DNA of 64,000 bases, from NCBI RefSeq assembly GCF_032854445.1, contig NC_088295.1, positions 79,760,028 through 79,824,027 of the forward strand, in the 5' to 3' direction. Origin of the DNA: Liolophura sinensis (Eukaryota > Mollusca > Polyplacophora > Chitonida > Chitonidae). The notes below the pieces were generated by a model. The model was not told the DNA's origin and did not search any database. It saw only the letters and a program-made list of their open reading frames with translations. Below are positions 55,059 through 64,000 of this stretch, piece after piece. The translations under genes and the position numbers were made by a program. Every line of letters begins with the position of its first letter. Position 1 is the stretch's first letter.

Positions 55059-56163
55059 GGGGCCAAATTAACATTTAATCGAGAATTATCGATATCGATT
55101 TATCGATATCGATAAATAAATTATAGATATCGCTAATTTATTTATTGATATTGATAAATAGCCATATTTATCGATATCAATAAATGAATTATCGATATCG
55201 TTAATTTATTTATCGATATATATAAATATGGCAATTTCTCGATACCGATAAATCAGGGACATTAGTCGCATGATAGTAATAGCTCCCTTCTAACATCTCG
55301 TGGGATTTTCGCGTAGTCTAAATTAGTTCAAATGGCGGGTGTTTCGGATGTGGACGATGTTTTACGTGTCCTAAACAACACAATAACTCGAGATGAAAGA
55401 ACACTACAACAAAATATTGGTAATTTGGATAACTTAAACAATAGATTGTCCCGGGATTTGGAAAACTTGACACGAATAAACTCAACGTTGTCAACAGACA
55501 CTGCGAATGCACTGAACAGGGCACTCCGCGATCTTCAAGGCGAGGTACAGGCCTGTATACATTTACGATCTGCACCATTATCATCAAATGTGGGCATTAC
55601 AGAAACGGTGGGCGTGGAGAATGGCTTACCTACACCACGTAGAAGTAATACTAGCACAGGTAAGCCAGTCAGCACCATAATACACATTTCTCAACAAAAC
55701 TTATCTTTACAGGTAATGTACGTGTACTCCCTCGGCTAATATAGTGTAAATTATCAGTTTCTGGTTTACCAAACGAAAGAGAAATAAACTAGAAGTGTGT
55801 TTTAGCAGTAGAAAAGAAATTCCGGTTCGTGTAAATGTGTAATAATCGGTTGGCCGCAAATGTATATGTTAAATATTCTTGAGCAAATAAATAATAAATT
55901 CATCTTGTTACTGGAGTTTGCTGATGGAGCTTTATGCCGAAAACGTTTGCTCACACAAAGGTAATTTAAATGTAATATATCAATATCAGCTGAATCATAA
56001 AAAAGCCTCACTGAGCTGTCATTTCCACTGAAACTAAACCTAAACCTGAAACACTATTTATCGATAAATATTTATCGATATCAGTAATTCTGTTATTGTG
56101 TTATTGATATCAATAAATGAATTGGTGATATCGATAATTCTCGATCAAATGTTAATTTGCCCC
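55059..56163. mobile_element. DNA-transposon-like element with 37-bp terminal inverted repeats
   Basis: The left end reads GGGGCCAAATTAACATTTAA, then TCGAGAATTATCGATATC; the reverse complement of the right end (56163-56127) reads GGGGCAAATTAACATTTGAT, then CGAGAATTATCGATATC. One indel and one mismatch separate them over 37 bases. Inside both ends are arrays of palindromic ATCGAT/TATCGATA words. The interior is 1.1 kb and carries the exon at 55332-55659. No clear target duplication is visible because the right flank runs into a C tract (12 C). By structure it is a cut-and-paste transposon or a deleted derivative; the superfamily is not assigned. Confidence 0.75.
55332..55659 (+). CDS. Coiled-coil-type first exon inside the inverted-repeat element
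   Basis: ATG at 55332 in TCAAATGGCGGG context opens a frame of 109 codons plus one base, ending at a good donor ACAG|GTAAGC; read through, the frame stops after 135 codons. Residues 5-75 (VLRVLNNTITRDERTLQQNI, then GNLDNLNNRLSRDLENLTRI) have regularly spaced Leu/Ile and look like a coiled coil; the rest is Thr/Ser/Pro-rich (GLPTPRRSNTSTGKP). It starts 270 bp inside the left inverted repeat, where a transposase would start. Some integrase-core (Ginger-like) animal transposon proteins that I recall begin with a similar short coiled coil, but no catalytic part is visible here. The assignment is a hypothesis; a host gene exon is also possible. Confidence 0.5.
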
Positions 56164-58248
56164 CCCCCCCCTCCCTTCCCCCGTATATATCGGCTCTTTC
56201 CCGTAGCTTTTCTCAGTAGTATCAGATATTTGACAAAGGAGGGGTCTTACAGATCTTATGGTAAAACTACTTCGTTGTAAGAAACGTCTAGAAGATTTCA
56301 ACAATACTGGGTATTTGTCGGGAGCAAGTGGCATCAATGGAGACCATTTGGCGTGGGGAGAGAACAGTACTAGGGTTATGGGCTGATTCTCCGAAGTGGA
56401 AAAACCTAAACGTGTCGATCATTCTGACAGAATTAATTTCTGGGGTCGTATAATGCGACACAAGAGACCTACTGTAGGCCTTTCTGCACGAAGTACTGTG
56501 TGTTCACCAAGTCTGAAGTCTCCACTATTGACTCAGGAGGGGTGTGCGTGTGACTCTGACAAAAGGTACATCTGTAAGAGTAGAGTCGAGAAGAACTCAC
56601 CTGACACTTCCGCTCTCTGAGTGCTTTTTCTCTGAGTGACTTTTTAAGCATTTACATGAGTACTGGAATAAAACCCTGTAACTCACGTAATGTTACGAGG
56701 GTCAGGATTTTACCGGATAGCTGTGACAATTTGCCAGCTATCTGTTATTTTACTCTCTGTGTTTGCATTTTATTGATACATTTTCTCTTCTGCATTCCGT
56801 ACCACACATTTTTCGGTGACCTATTTTGTATCGAGGCTACTTACGAGAAATATACCGGACGATTTGTCATGGTCATGAACTAATTTTGTATTGCGTGTGC
56901 GTGTAGGGCCTGTGTGTATTTTGGATAAAGTTTACATTATATGATCTTATGACATCTGTGTTCAAAAAGGCTGACTTGCGAAGTCCATTGTGAGAAATTT
57001 GGGTCAATACGTTATGAATAGTTGTTATTCCCTTACACAGCCTACGGTGCTATACACTTAACTGCTTGCTGTGCATTTTGTAGATTTAAAACCACTACAT
57101 TCCTTCCTGTTAGTAGCAGTTAATAGATTTATTTATTTGATAGGTGTTTTACGCCGTACTCAAGAATATTTCACTTATACGACGGCGGCCAGCGTTATGG
57201 TGGGAGGAAACCGGGCACAGCCCGAGGGAAACCCACGACCATCCGCAGTTTGCTGACAAACCTTTCCACGTACGGCCGGAGAGGAAGCCAGCATGAGCTG
57301 GACTTGAACTCACAGCGACCACATTGGTGAGAGGCTCCTGGGCCATTACGCTGCGCTAGCGCGCTAACCGACTAGCGCAGCGTAATGACCCAGGAGCAGT
57401 TAAAAGATGCTTTAGGTTTAGCTTGTACTTGTTCGACTATACATTGATTGTTGTCCGTTAGGTGCCCTGTATTTCCTGACGATGGCATAAGTGTATGTCG
57501 AAATACTGATCTACCACAACGATAACCGTGACTTTTCGGAGTTATCTATATTTTCTATTACCTTCAAATTTAATTGTCTTCAAGAATAATCAAAAGAAAA
57601 AAAAAGAAATTAAATAAATGAGAAGATGGAAACCTCAGCGAAATTCGAAACCCAGCATTACCATCTTTATAGTGATGACCTGAAAGTTTTCAGCAAAACA
57701 CAGACTTTAAAATATTCTATTTGTGTCAATGAGGTAAACAAATTTCTGAAATGGCCTTAAAGCTTATCTAAATCTTGGGAATATAGGTCAGTGTCTCATT
57801 TTCTTTAACCTAACACACATACATATATACTCTAGCATTAAACACTGAAGTCCTGGCAGTTTGAAACCTGGCCATTTCAGTTGCCTGTCCATGTTAATGC
57901 ATATTACGTCAAACGCCAAAATCTTGTCGTCATTTTAAATTAGTTTATCCGCAGTTAATACCTATTTCTGTCTGGTAACTGACGGCCAAAAGAATCTTTA
58001 CGACTCCGTGAGTAAACTTTAACCAGCCTTTTCAGCAAATTAATATCAAATTATTGTAGGAAAACATTGTACGAAGCATATTCTCATGTGCGACAAGCGT
58101 CAGATACACCCACACGAGTTTGTTTTGAGACAACGAAGAAAGAAAAATCACGTGACCCATAGATGGCCGCAACTGCATATGTAATAACTGTATAAAAACG
58201 TTATTCACAGTGTGCTGGACTTGCACACTGACTAAAAACCACCAAAGT
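56164..58248. other. Gene-free stretch
   Basis: A C-rich tract right of the element (56160-56182) is followed by unique AT-rich sequence, a full-length SINE at 57129, and unassigned sequence leading to the Tc1 remnant. The short frames here show no domain. Confidence 0.5.
57129..57394 (-). mobile_element. SINE family A with a fold-back at its tRNA end
   Basis: It is a full-length minus-strand copy from the TTTATTTATTT tail to the tRNA head, flanked by AGCAGTTAATAGAT (57115-57128) and AGCAGTTAAAAGAT (57395-57408), a 14-bp target duplication with one difference. At the head end, 57334-57359 and 57372-57397 are inverted repeats of 26 bases with one mismatch around a 12-base loop containing GCTAACCGA. 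The second arm lies inside the target duplications except for its last few bases, so it arrived with the insertion. Confidence 0.92.
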
Positions 58249-59100
58249 AATGCCTCCATTGACTCTAGAATAACGCGAGAGGGCCCTGGGTATGGTATCC
58301 ATGGGAGCCACGCATGCCCACATTGCAAGGACCTTCGGCTGCTCTCGTGTAACTGTGTCAAACTTGATGCAACGTTACAGACAGACAGGGCAGACATTGG
58401 ACAGGCCAAGAGCAGACAGGCCTAAGGTAAATACGCCCACAGAAGACGGGTACTTGCATGCGCGCCTTACACCTGAGGAACCGCTTCCTGACGGTGACGT
58501 CATCGTCAATCAATGCCTTGGGTCACCGGGTCAGTTGGCAGAACGTGTCCAGGAGACTCATGGTTCACGGAATTATGGCCTATCGACCATTCAGAGGTTA
58601 GTTGTTGACAGCCGAACATCGTCGCGAGTGCATGGTTGCTATGGGCTCGAATTGTGCGAATTGGCGAACGAACGACTGCATCATACGTCCAGGAGGTGGT
58701 ACCGTTTGGTGGCGGCAGCGCGATGGTGTAGGGTGGGATTTGTGGAGAAGAACGGACAGCACTGGTCATCATCTACGTTAACCTAACAGCTCAGCGTTAA
58801 GTGGAGGAATCTCTACGTCCTGTTGTCTTGCCATTCCTTCAACAGCAGCCACGTGGTGTCCTGTACCAGCAAGACAACGCCACACCCCATGCAGCTCGAG
58901 TTGTGCAGAACTTCCTGGACGCCATCAACGTCAACATCTTTCCGTGGCCTGCACGTTCCCCAGATATGTCCCCTATAGAACACCTTTGGGATATCATAGG
59001 TCATCGAGGAAGACAACGGCCACACCTTGCATCCAACCGACAGGAACTGACGTTCGCTCTCCACGATAAATGGCAACGAATCCCACGTCATCTCATCTGA
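58249..59100 (+). pseudogene. Decayed Tc1-like (DD34E) transposase
   Basis: The N-terminal part has a helix-turn-helix of the Tc1 type (GMVSMGATHAHIARTFGCSR, VTVSNLMQRYRQTGQ). The C-terminal part has YQQDNATPHAARVV with the second catalytic Asp, and WPARSPDMSPIEHLWD with the catalytic Glu, 34 residues apart. It is inactive. Codon 8 is TAA, the GGGSAMV segment ends in TAG where Trp is expected, a frameshift separates LTAQR from EESLRP at about 58795, and the segment with the first catalytic Asp is missing between about 58640 and 58670. Terminal inverted repeats could not be located; ends are given for the coding remnant only. Confidence 0.9.
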
Positions 59101-60997
59101 CGACTGACTTTTTGTATGTATTGAAACAAGGGGTGGCCACACGCGATATTGATTTGTTTTGATATTGACTGATTTTAAAAATGTTGTTAACCAAGATGGA
59201 ATGGCTTTTTTTCTACCCTTGCTCTGTTTGTTCACTTGTATAATGATTTGAACGCTGCTTTATCCGTTCTTGCCCAAGACTTTCAGTATCTAAAGTCATT
59301 GGTTTTTTCAATATAGTAAACTTCAGTGTTTTTTGCTTTGGCAAAATAAATTGATTTGAACTCTTTGTAAAGTTTCTTTTGGCCGCCAGTTTTGTTCATT
59401 TTTAGAAAACTGAAATTGAGAATTGTGGGAATTCTCTAGGTACCACGGTATTAATATACATGAATATAAGCGTCATGCCCGACATTCGTATACCATTCGT
59501 AATCCGTAAAAGGCGTTCCAAGTCGATAATCGCGAGATTCATTTCCAAAACAACGTTTAACACTAGCTCCCAAAGACAAAGGTATGTAAGAAATTATACA
59601 AATAGGAAATAAAGCCGGTAACACACAAAAGAGAAGCGGTTATCGGTTTTCAGTGATGCTGGGCAGACAGTGGATATTCCAGGCATGAATTCCATATCAA
59701 AGTTCAAATTCGTAGTCCATGAATGAGTTCCAGGTCAAATTAGTCGTATTTATTTATTAGTTCTTTAAAATGCCCTTAAAATGCCTTATATACGTCACCT
59801 CACAGTTCATATTCTATTTTTTTTTACATTTCTGGTATGAATGTGTGTAGTGGCGTCCATTATAAGTAAATTTGTCCTAATGGCATTTTCACTGAATTAG
59901 CACTTTAAGGCAGTATTTAGTCAAATTTCTTTTCTGAACACCAAAGTTCTATTTTACATACCGATATTTCATTTTTATAAAATGCAGTAAACTTATACCA
60001 GTATACTTCGACGTCCGCAATCGTCAGTTGACAAACAAAGCTACCAATCAATAATTAGACTTCGTCAGCTTACATTTACTTTCCAAACTAGATGAAATGA
60101 CTTGGTATTATATATTTTATAATTATACATCAACATAAATAGTTTCTATAATCTTTGCCATATGCGGTATTGTATCGGGCTACAGTCCCATAACTCAGCT
60201 TTCAAACAACATCGAGTGTGTCACGCAACACACCAGTCGGTACGTTTACCTCCCGGAGTAATCGTTTCATGCTGTTTATGTGTACAAATAAAAGAATTTC
60301 AATTTGTTTACTTCGATAATTTTCGATAACTTCCGACAAAAACAGCTTGCCGTATGCATAGAAATACTCATAATAATATGCCTGAAAGTCTTGAATCCCT
60401 TTGGCAGTGCTGTTTCGGTATGTCTGACAAAAGTAGATCATACGAATCTTCTTTGTACTGCGCATGGCGATAAAGGCTTAGGTAACGCCCAAACTTACAG
60501 ACAAGATGAAGATATAAAGGAACATTTGCTTAAAAATCGTTGGAGTCTTTGGGCACCGAAAACGTAAATTCAGATTGGCGATTCGACGACTTTGTATATC
60601 TTGCTCATCAGCAGTATCTCACTAGCCATGGCGGTAAGATCAAATTGCAGAATTCAAAATTTTCATTTGAGTGAGTGAGTGAGTGCTTGGTGTTTAACGT
60701 CGTACTTAACGATTTTTCATTTATATGACGACGAAGCCATCCTTAGAGTGTATGCAGTGTGCCTCCTTGTTGTAGGACAGATTTCCCCCGCTCTTTTATC
60801 TAGTGCTGCTTCACTGAGACGCCTTACCGAAGGCAAGTAAGCCGTCCCGCCCGAGCGGGATACGGGGTCAACCAGTCATAGCACTACCCCCTTCATGATG
60901 AACGCCAATGGAGGAAGTTACAACTCAAGTCAGTTTTCATTTGAACTTATGTCATTAAGTTTAGGTTCATAAACATGAAGGTGTCTTATGTTGATAG
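59101..60997. other. Gene-free stretch
   Basis: The Tc1 remnant's 3' flank, unique AT-rich sequence and a tail-containing repeat at 60675. The open frame at 60304-60567 has no recognisable domain. Confidence 0.45.
60675..60925 (-). repeat. Interspersed repeat sharing the GTTTAACGTCGTACTTAA tail
   Basis: It begins GAGTGAGTGAGTGCTTGGTG, TTTAACGTCGTACTTAACGA and TTTATATGACGACGAAG, as family B does at 32680, but the body (TTCACTGAGACGCCTTACCG, CCCGAGCGGGATACGG, GAACGCCAATGGAGGAAG) is different. It is a second family with the same tail, as expected of SINEs that use one partner LINE. Confidence 0.55.
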
Positions 60998-61209
60998 ATA
61001 CTGAAACGTGTCCTCCTAAGTTTTACATCAACCGAAAGACGAAGTCGTGCTACCGCATTATGGGTGAGGAGAAGGTGGTACCAGTCCCGGGTGGACTGTC
61101 AGAGGCAGGGAGGAGACCGGATCTGGTGCGACACGATGGAGGAGTACAGGCACGTGGTCATCCTCATCACGGCTTCCAAAGATACAAAACACACTTGTAA
61201 CTTTTGAAG
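60998..61209 (+). pseudogene. C-type lectin domain exon, frameshifted
   Basis: After an acceptor (GTTGATAG) the frame reads DTETCPPKFYINRKTKSCYR, the usual start of a C-type lectin domain with its first cysteines. At about 61075 the matching sequence moves to the next frame: WYQSRVDCQRQGGD, then MEEYRHVVIL, corresponding to the W..A...C...GGdL segment. The shifted frame stops at about 61209 before the WIGL and WND motifs. Such domains bind carbohydrates, or in molluscs often serve as secreted immune recognition proteins. Either it is a pseudogene fragment or a one-base assembly error interrupts a real exon. The downstream half of the domain was not found. Confidence 0.6.
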
Positions 61210-61865
61210 TATGTCGGGGTTTGCTTTCTACAAAAAATCGACTGTACACTTAAATGTCTTAAACATCATAAAATTAGAAATAAATCGTATTTGTATGATA
61301 GACCATTACAAATGCTATCCTTAAATATATTTAGTGTTTTCACAAGAAAAAGAGTAAGCTTTTCCTCCATAGATGTTTTGAAAATAAATACTAGGATAAG
61401 TTAAAAGCCAGTAATGAAAATACTTAATAAAAAATCGGAATCGTTCACTTGATCCAATAATTTTGTGAAACATATCCAGAATCAAATAATGCAATGTTTC
61501 AGAACGAATACTAGATACATTTATTGGATGATGAGTGTGCATGGTTGTTGTTGGCTTTTGTACTTTGATAATCTAACAAAGACATAGTTGAAGGCAGGTA
61601 GAGTAAAACTTTATCAAATGACATTATGCTATAAGGCGGGTGAATGGCCCTTTAGCAAAACAGCTGTACAGAAAATGAAACTGAGTATAACAGATTTACA
61701 GCCTACGCAGCCTTCGAATAATTTGTATTTATAACTTCTTTAATCTGGTAACAGCTGTAACTTATGTAAACAAAAGAATAAACTTTTTGTGATTGTGAAA
61801 CAAACTGTGATTTAGTATTAATTTACTTGCATGTTTACATAAGCTAAATTATGATTCAAACATCA

Positions 61866-62023
61866 CACGTGGGAAGGTCTTCCAGCAACCTGCGCATGGT
61901 TGCGGTTTTCCCCTGGGCTCTGTCCAGTTTCCTTCCACCATAATGCTAGCCGCCGTCGTATAAGTGAAATATTCTTCAGTACGGCCGAAAATACCAGTTT
62001 AATTAATAAATAAAATAAATAAA
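61866..62023 (+). repeat. SINE family A lacking the tRNA head
   Basis: ACACGTGGGAAGGTCTTCCA, GCAACCTGCGCATGGTTGCG, TTCCACCATAATGCTAGCCG, CCGTCGTATAAGTGAAATAT and a TTAATTAATAAATAAAATAA tail follow the consensus closely. Confidence 0.85.
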
Positions 62024-62440
62024 TGATTCAATGCATGGTCGTATGCATACTTACACACTTAACTGCGAACCGGCATATCTTTATTATCTTGTACAGAGGA
62101 AGACAAGCCTTGTGATATCCCATTGGTTTATGGTCCGCTTAGAACACCAGTTATTTCCCATAAATACACTCAACGGCCTATTTTGTATGCATGAAGTGCT
62201 TTTGTAATGTGTATGTCTTCTGCATACAGTTCGCCTCATCACATCTGAATACATCCGTGTTCTTAAGTAGTACCAGTTACAGTTCCTCAACAGCTGAGAC
62301 TTTCTACCGTTTCTATTTTATCGTCATCTATACATTAACCAGAGTTCGACAAAACCGATAGTTATATATTTATAACTTCAGTGGGGCAAGTGGTTAATTT
62401 TTTGAAAACTAGGCCAAAGTCATAGATTTCTAGAACCTGT

Positions 62441-62450
62441 TAATAAAAGG
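62441..62450 (+). promoter_or_regulatory. TATA-like box upstream of the secreted-protein exon
   Basis: TAATAAAAGG lies 52 bases before the ATG at 62502, a spacing that would allow a 5' untranslated region of about 25 bases. It is a weak match on its own. Confidence 0.3.
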
Positions 62451-62501
62451 ACTTGAAAGACCTATTTCAGATATAGCTGCGCGTGCAGAAAGCTATACAA
62501 C

Positions 62502-62627
62502 ATGGCGCTGAGAACGCTCCTCCTGTGCGGTGTGGTTGTACTGGCATTCACCAATCCAGTGTCCAGCGGACTGTCTCTATCGTCACTTTCGAACAGAGTC
62601 GACCGTTTGGAAGCTTTATCTGCAGAC
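62502..62627 (+). CDS. First exon of a secreted protein gene
   Basis: ATG at 62502 (ACAACATGG context) opens 42 codons: a signal peptide MALRTLLLCGVVVLAFTNPV with probable cleavage after VSSG, then LSSLSNRVDRLEALSAD, a short Leu-spaced helix of the kind that precedes collagen-like or lectin domains. The exon ends exactly at codon 42 before donor GTAAGT (phase 0). The in-frame extension past the donor loses this character. No second exon was identified before the window ends. A signal peptide and short coiled coil next to a lectin-domain fragment suggest a secreted C-type lectin family, but that is inference. Confidence 0.65.
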
Positions 62628-64000
62628 GTAAGTATATACCTTAGCCTGCAAGGAACTCATATTTCAGCTGCAGTGGTGAGTTCATTAGAATGTATATATA
62701 TATTTCAGTAACAACAAAGGTAAAGTCTTTGTAAACTTCAAAGTTTGGTATCCCCAGCTTATAGTAATAATGAATAGATATTTCCTTAAAGTGAAGAAAA
62801 ACGAATGTTCACTATCAAGTGGTCCGCCTTGTGTTTTTGTTCTCTGTATATTGTTCAGTTTTCTTAGCTAACAAGGTCAACGCGACTTCATACATGTAGT
62901 CCCTATAGGGCCCTAACCATTACATATCCAGTATTACTGCTACACAAGTAAATGCTAAAGTTTTAGCACATAGTATACGCCGATAACTGACACAGATATT
63001 AGTAGTGTTGAAAGTAGAATATTACATTTCTTTTCCAGCCCTACGGGGAAAAGTAAAGGTATGAGTATGTTCATTAGATGGTCTAACCCTGTGAGAGAAG
63101 AGAAACCCAATATTCTTGTTTGAATTACATATATATTGGCTAAAACAAGCAGACCATGTGTCCCAAATTTTAAAAGAATTAGGGTAAAGGCCTATGCAGA
63201 ATGTTTCCGGAATGGTCCAGGATCAGGATATCCACCTCCTGTCGCTCTTAATGTTTTCGTTATTTACTACGCGTGGTTGTAGCGAACTTACACTTGTTAT
63301 TGGCTGAGAGAATAAACGCTTTAGGCTGTGCCTACTCTGTCATGTGTTAAATAAAACAAATGTATTAAATGATAAATTATGTCAGCCTGCGTGTCATATA
63401 GCTGTTTACAACATTTAAAAATTTTGACAAAGAACAAGGTCATACAGTTCATTTTGAAAACAACATAATAAACACCAATTACTCTTTATACCCCTCCAAC
63501 AAGTTGTTGTTTTTAGAAATCATTTCAGAAAGAATAACACGTGTGGTCTTTTATACTTTTGAGTAGAATTCAAAAGACAAAATATTTCTTTCCAACGCTT
63601 TGGCTAAATTTTTTTCATGGTAACTCGATGCCACTAGCGGATCATTATTACCGGTATATACCACCTTTCTGATTAGACTGAATACAAATGATGAACGAGC
63701 CCTCATTAATGCTGGGTCCAGTTATTTATTTATTTGATTGCTCTTGAATTTTCCGATTATACACCGACCGTCATGTTTATGTGTGGTGAAAAACAGAGTG
63801 CCCGAGTAGCCATGCACCGAACCTGGCCAGGTACATGTACCTGACTTACCTGATTTACAAGTGCAGAGTAACTTCCCTGAAATACGCCTGGACTTACACA
63901 TTCTCTGTATCTGCTTAAATTTCGCTACCAGAGCCAAGCTGATATTATCTACTTCGTAATACAATAGAAATAGGTCGTTCCCAGCACCAACAAGCGACAT
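62628..64000. other. Probable first intron of the secreted-protein gene
   Basis: No acceptor followed by a convincing open frame was found on the plus strand up to the window edge. The region is AT-rich with a degenerate repeat at its right end. Confidence 0.4.
63722..63850 (-). repeat. Degenerate (TTTA)-tailed repeat, family D type
   Basis: TTTATTTATTTGATTGCTCT, ATTATACACCGACCGTCATG, TGGTGAAAAACAGAGTGCCC resemble the 52190-52290 copy (TTTATTTATT, GTGGTGGAAGGAGGAGTGCCC). Its borders are uncertain. Confidence 0.4.

Larger units (their letters stand above)
61210..62501. other. Gene-free stretch between lectin fragment and secreted-protein exon
   Basis: Mostly unique AT-rich sequence plus a SINE at 61866. 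I looked for the rest of the lectin domain (a WIGL-type or WND-type frame) and did not see it. Confidence 0.45.

Overview
The window is eukaryotic genomic DNA, most likely from a mollusc or a close lophotrochozoan relative. The evidence is AT-rich sequence, multi-exon genes with GT-AG introns of about 0.1-1.4 kb, and many copies of tRNA-headed SINEs that end in (AAAT)n tails. At least 14 full or partial copies belong to one SINE family. That taxonomic call is inference from repeat style and gene structure.

Layout, left to right. Positions 1-746 (minus strand) hold two coding exons of a gene that runs off the left edge and that I do not recognise. About 10.7 kb of repeat-rich DNA follows. A compact two-exon engrailed-class homeobox gene lies at 11481-12717 (minus), with EH1, EH2, homeodomain and EH5 all visible. 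From 12.7 to 38.8 kb I see no confident gene: one orphan candidate exon at 31228-31392 (minus), many SINEs, MITEs, microsatellites and an 860-bp array of 54-bp repeats.

The gene-dense core is a head-to-head pair. CHMP5 (ESCRT-III-associated protein Vps60; seven exons, 38816-42778, minus) and PECR (peroxisomal trans-2-enoyl-CoA reductase; eight exons, 43159-48505, plus) start 380 bp apart. Both can be spliced in silico into full-length proteins (220 and 300 residues) with every junction in phase, and PECR ends in the peroxisomal signal Ser-Lys-Leu. The first acts in endosomal membrane remodelling and the second in fatty-acid metabolism. The shared intergenic region is probably a bidirectional promoter; no functional link is otherwise evident.

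Right of PECR the window is mostly accessory. A 1.1-kb element bounded by near-perfect 37-bp inverted repeats (55059-56163) carries one coiled-coil-type coding exon with a splice donor. A SINE at 57129-57394 carries a 26-bp fold-back at its tRNA end. A decayed Tc1/mariner transposase lies at 58249-59100. A frameshifted C-type-lectin exon (60998-61209) and the first exon of a secreted protein (62502-62627) suggest that a lectin-type gene cluster continues to the right. The most interesting items are the short divergent engrailed gene, the CHMP5/PECR pair with its GC-AG intron, the inverted-repeat element with its exon, the SINE nested in a MITE, and the fold-back SINE.
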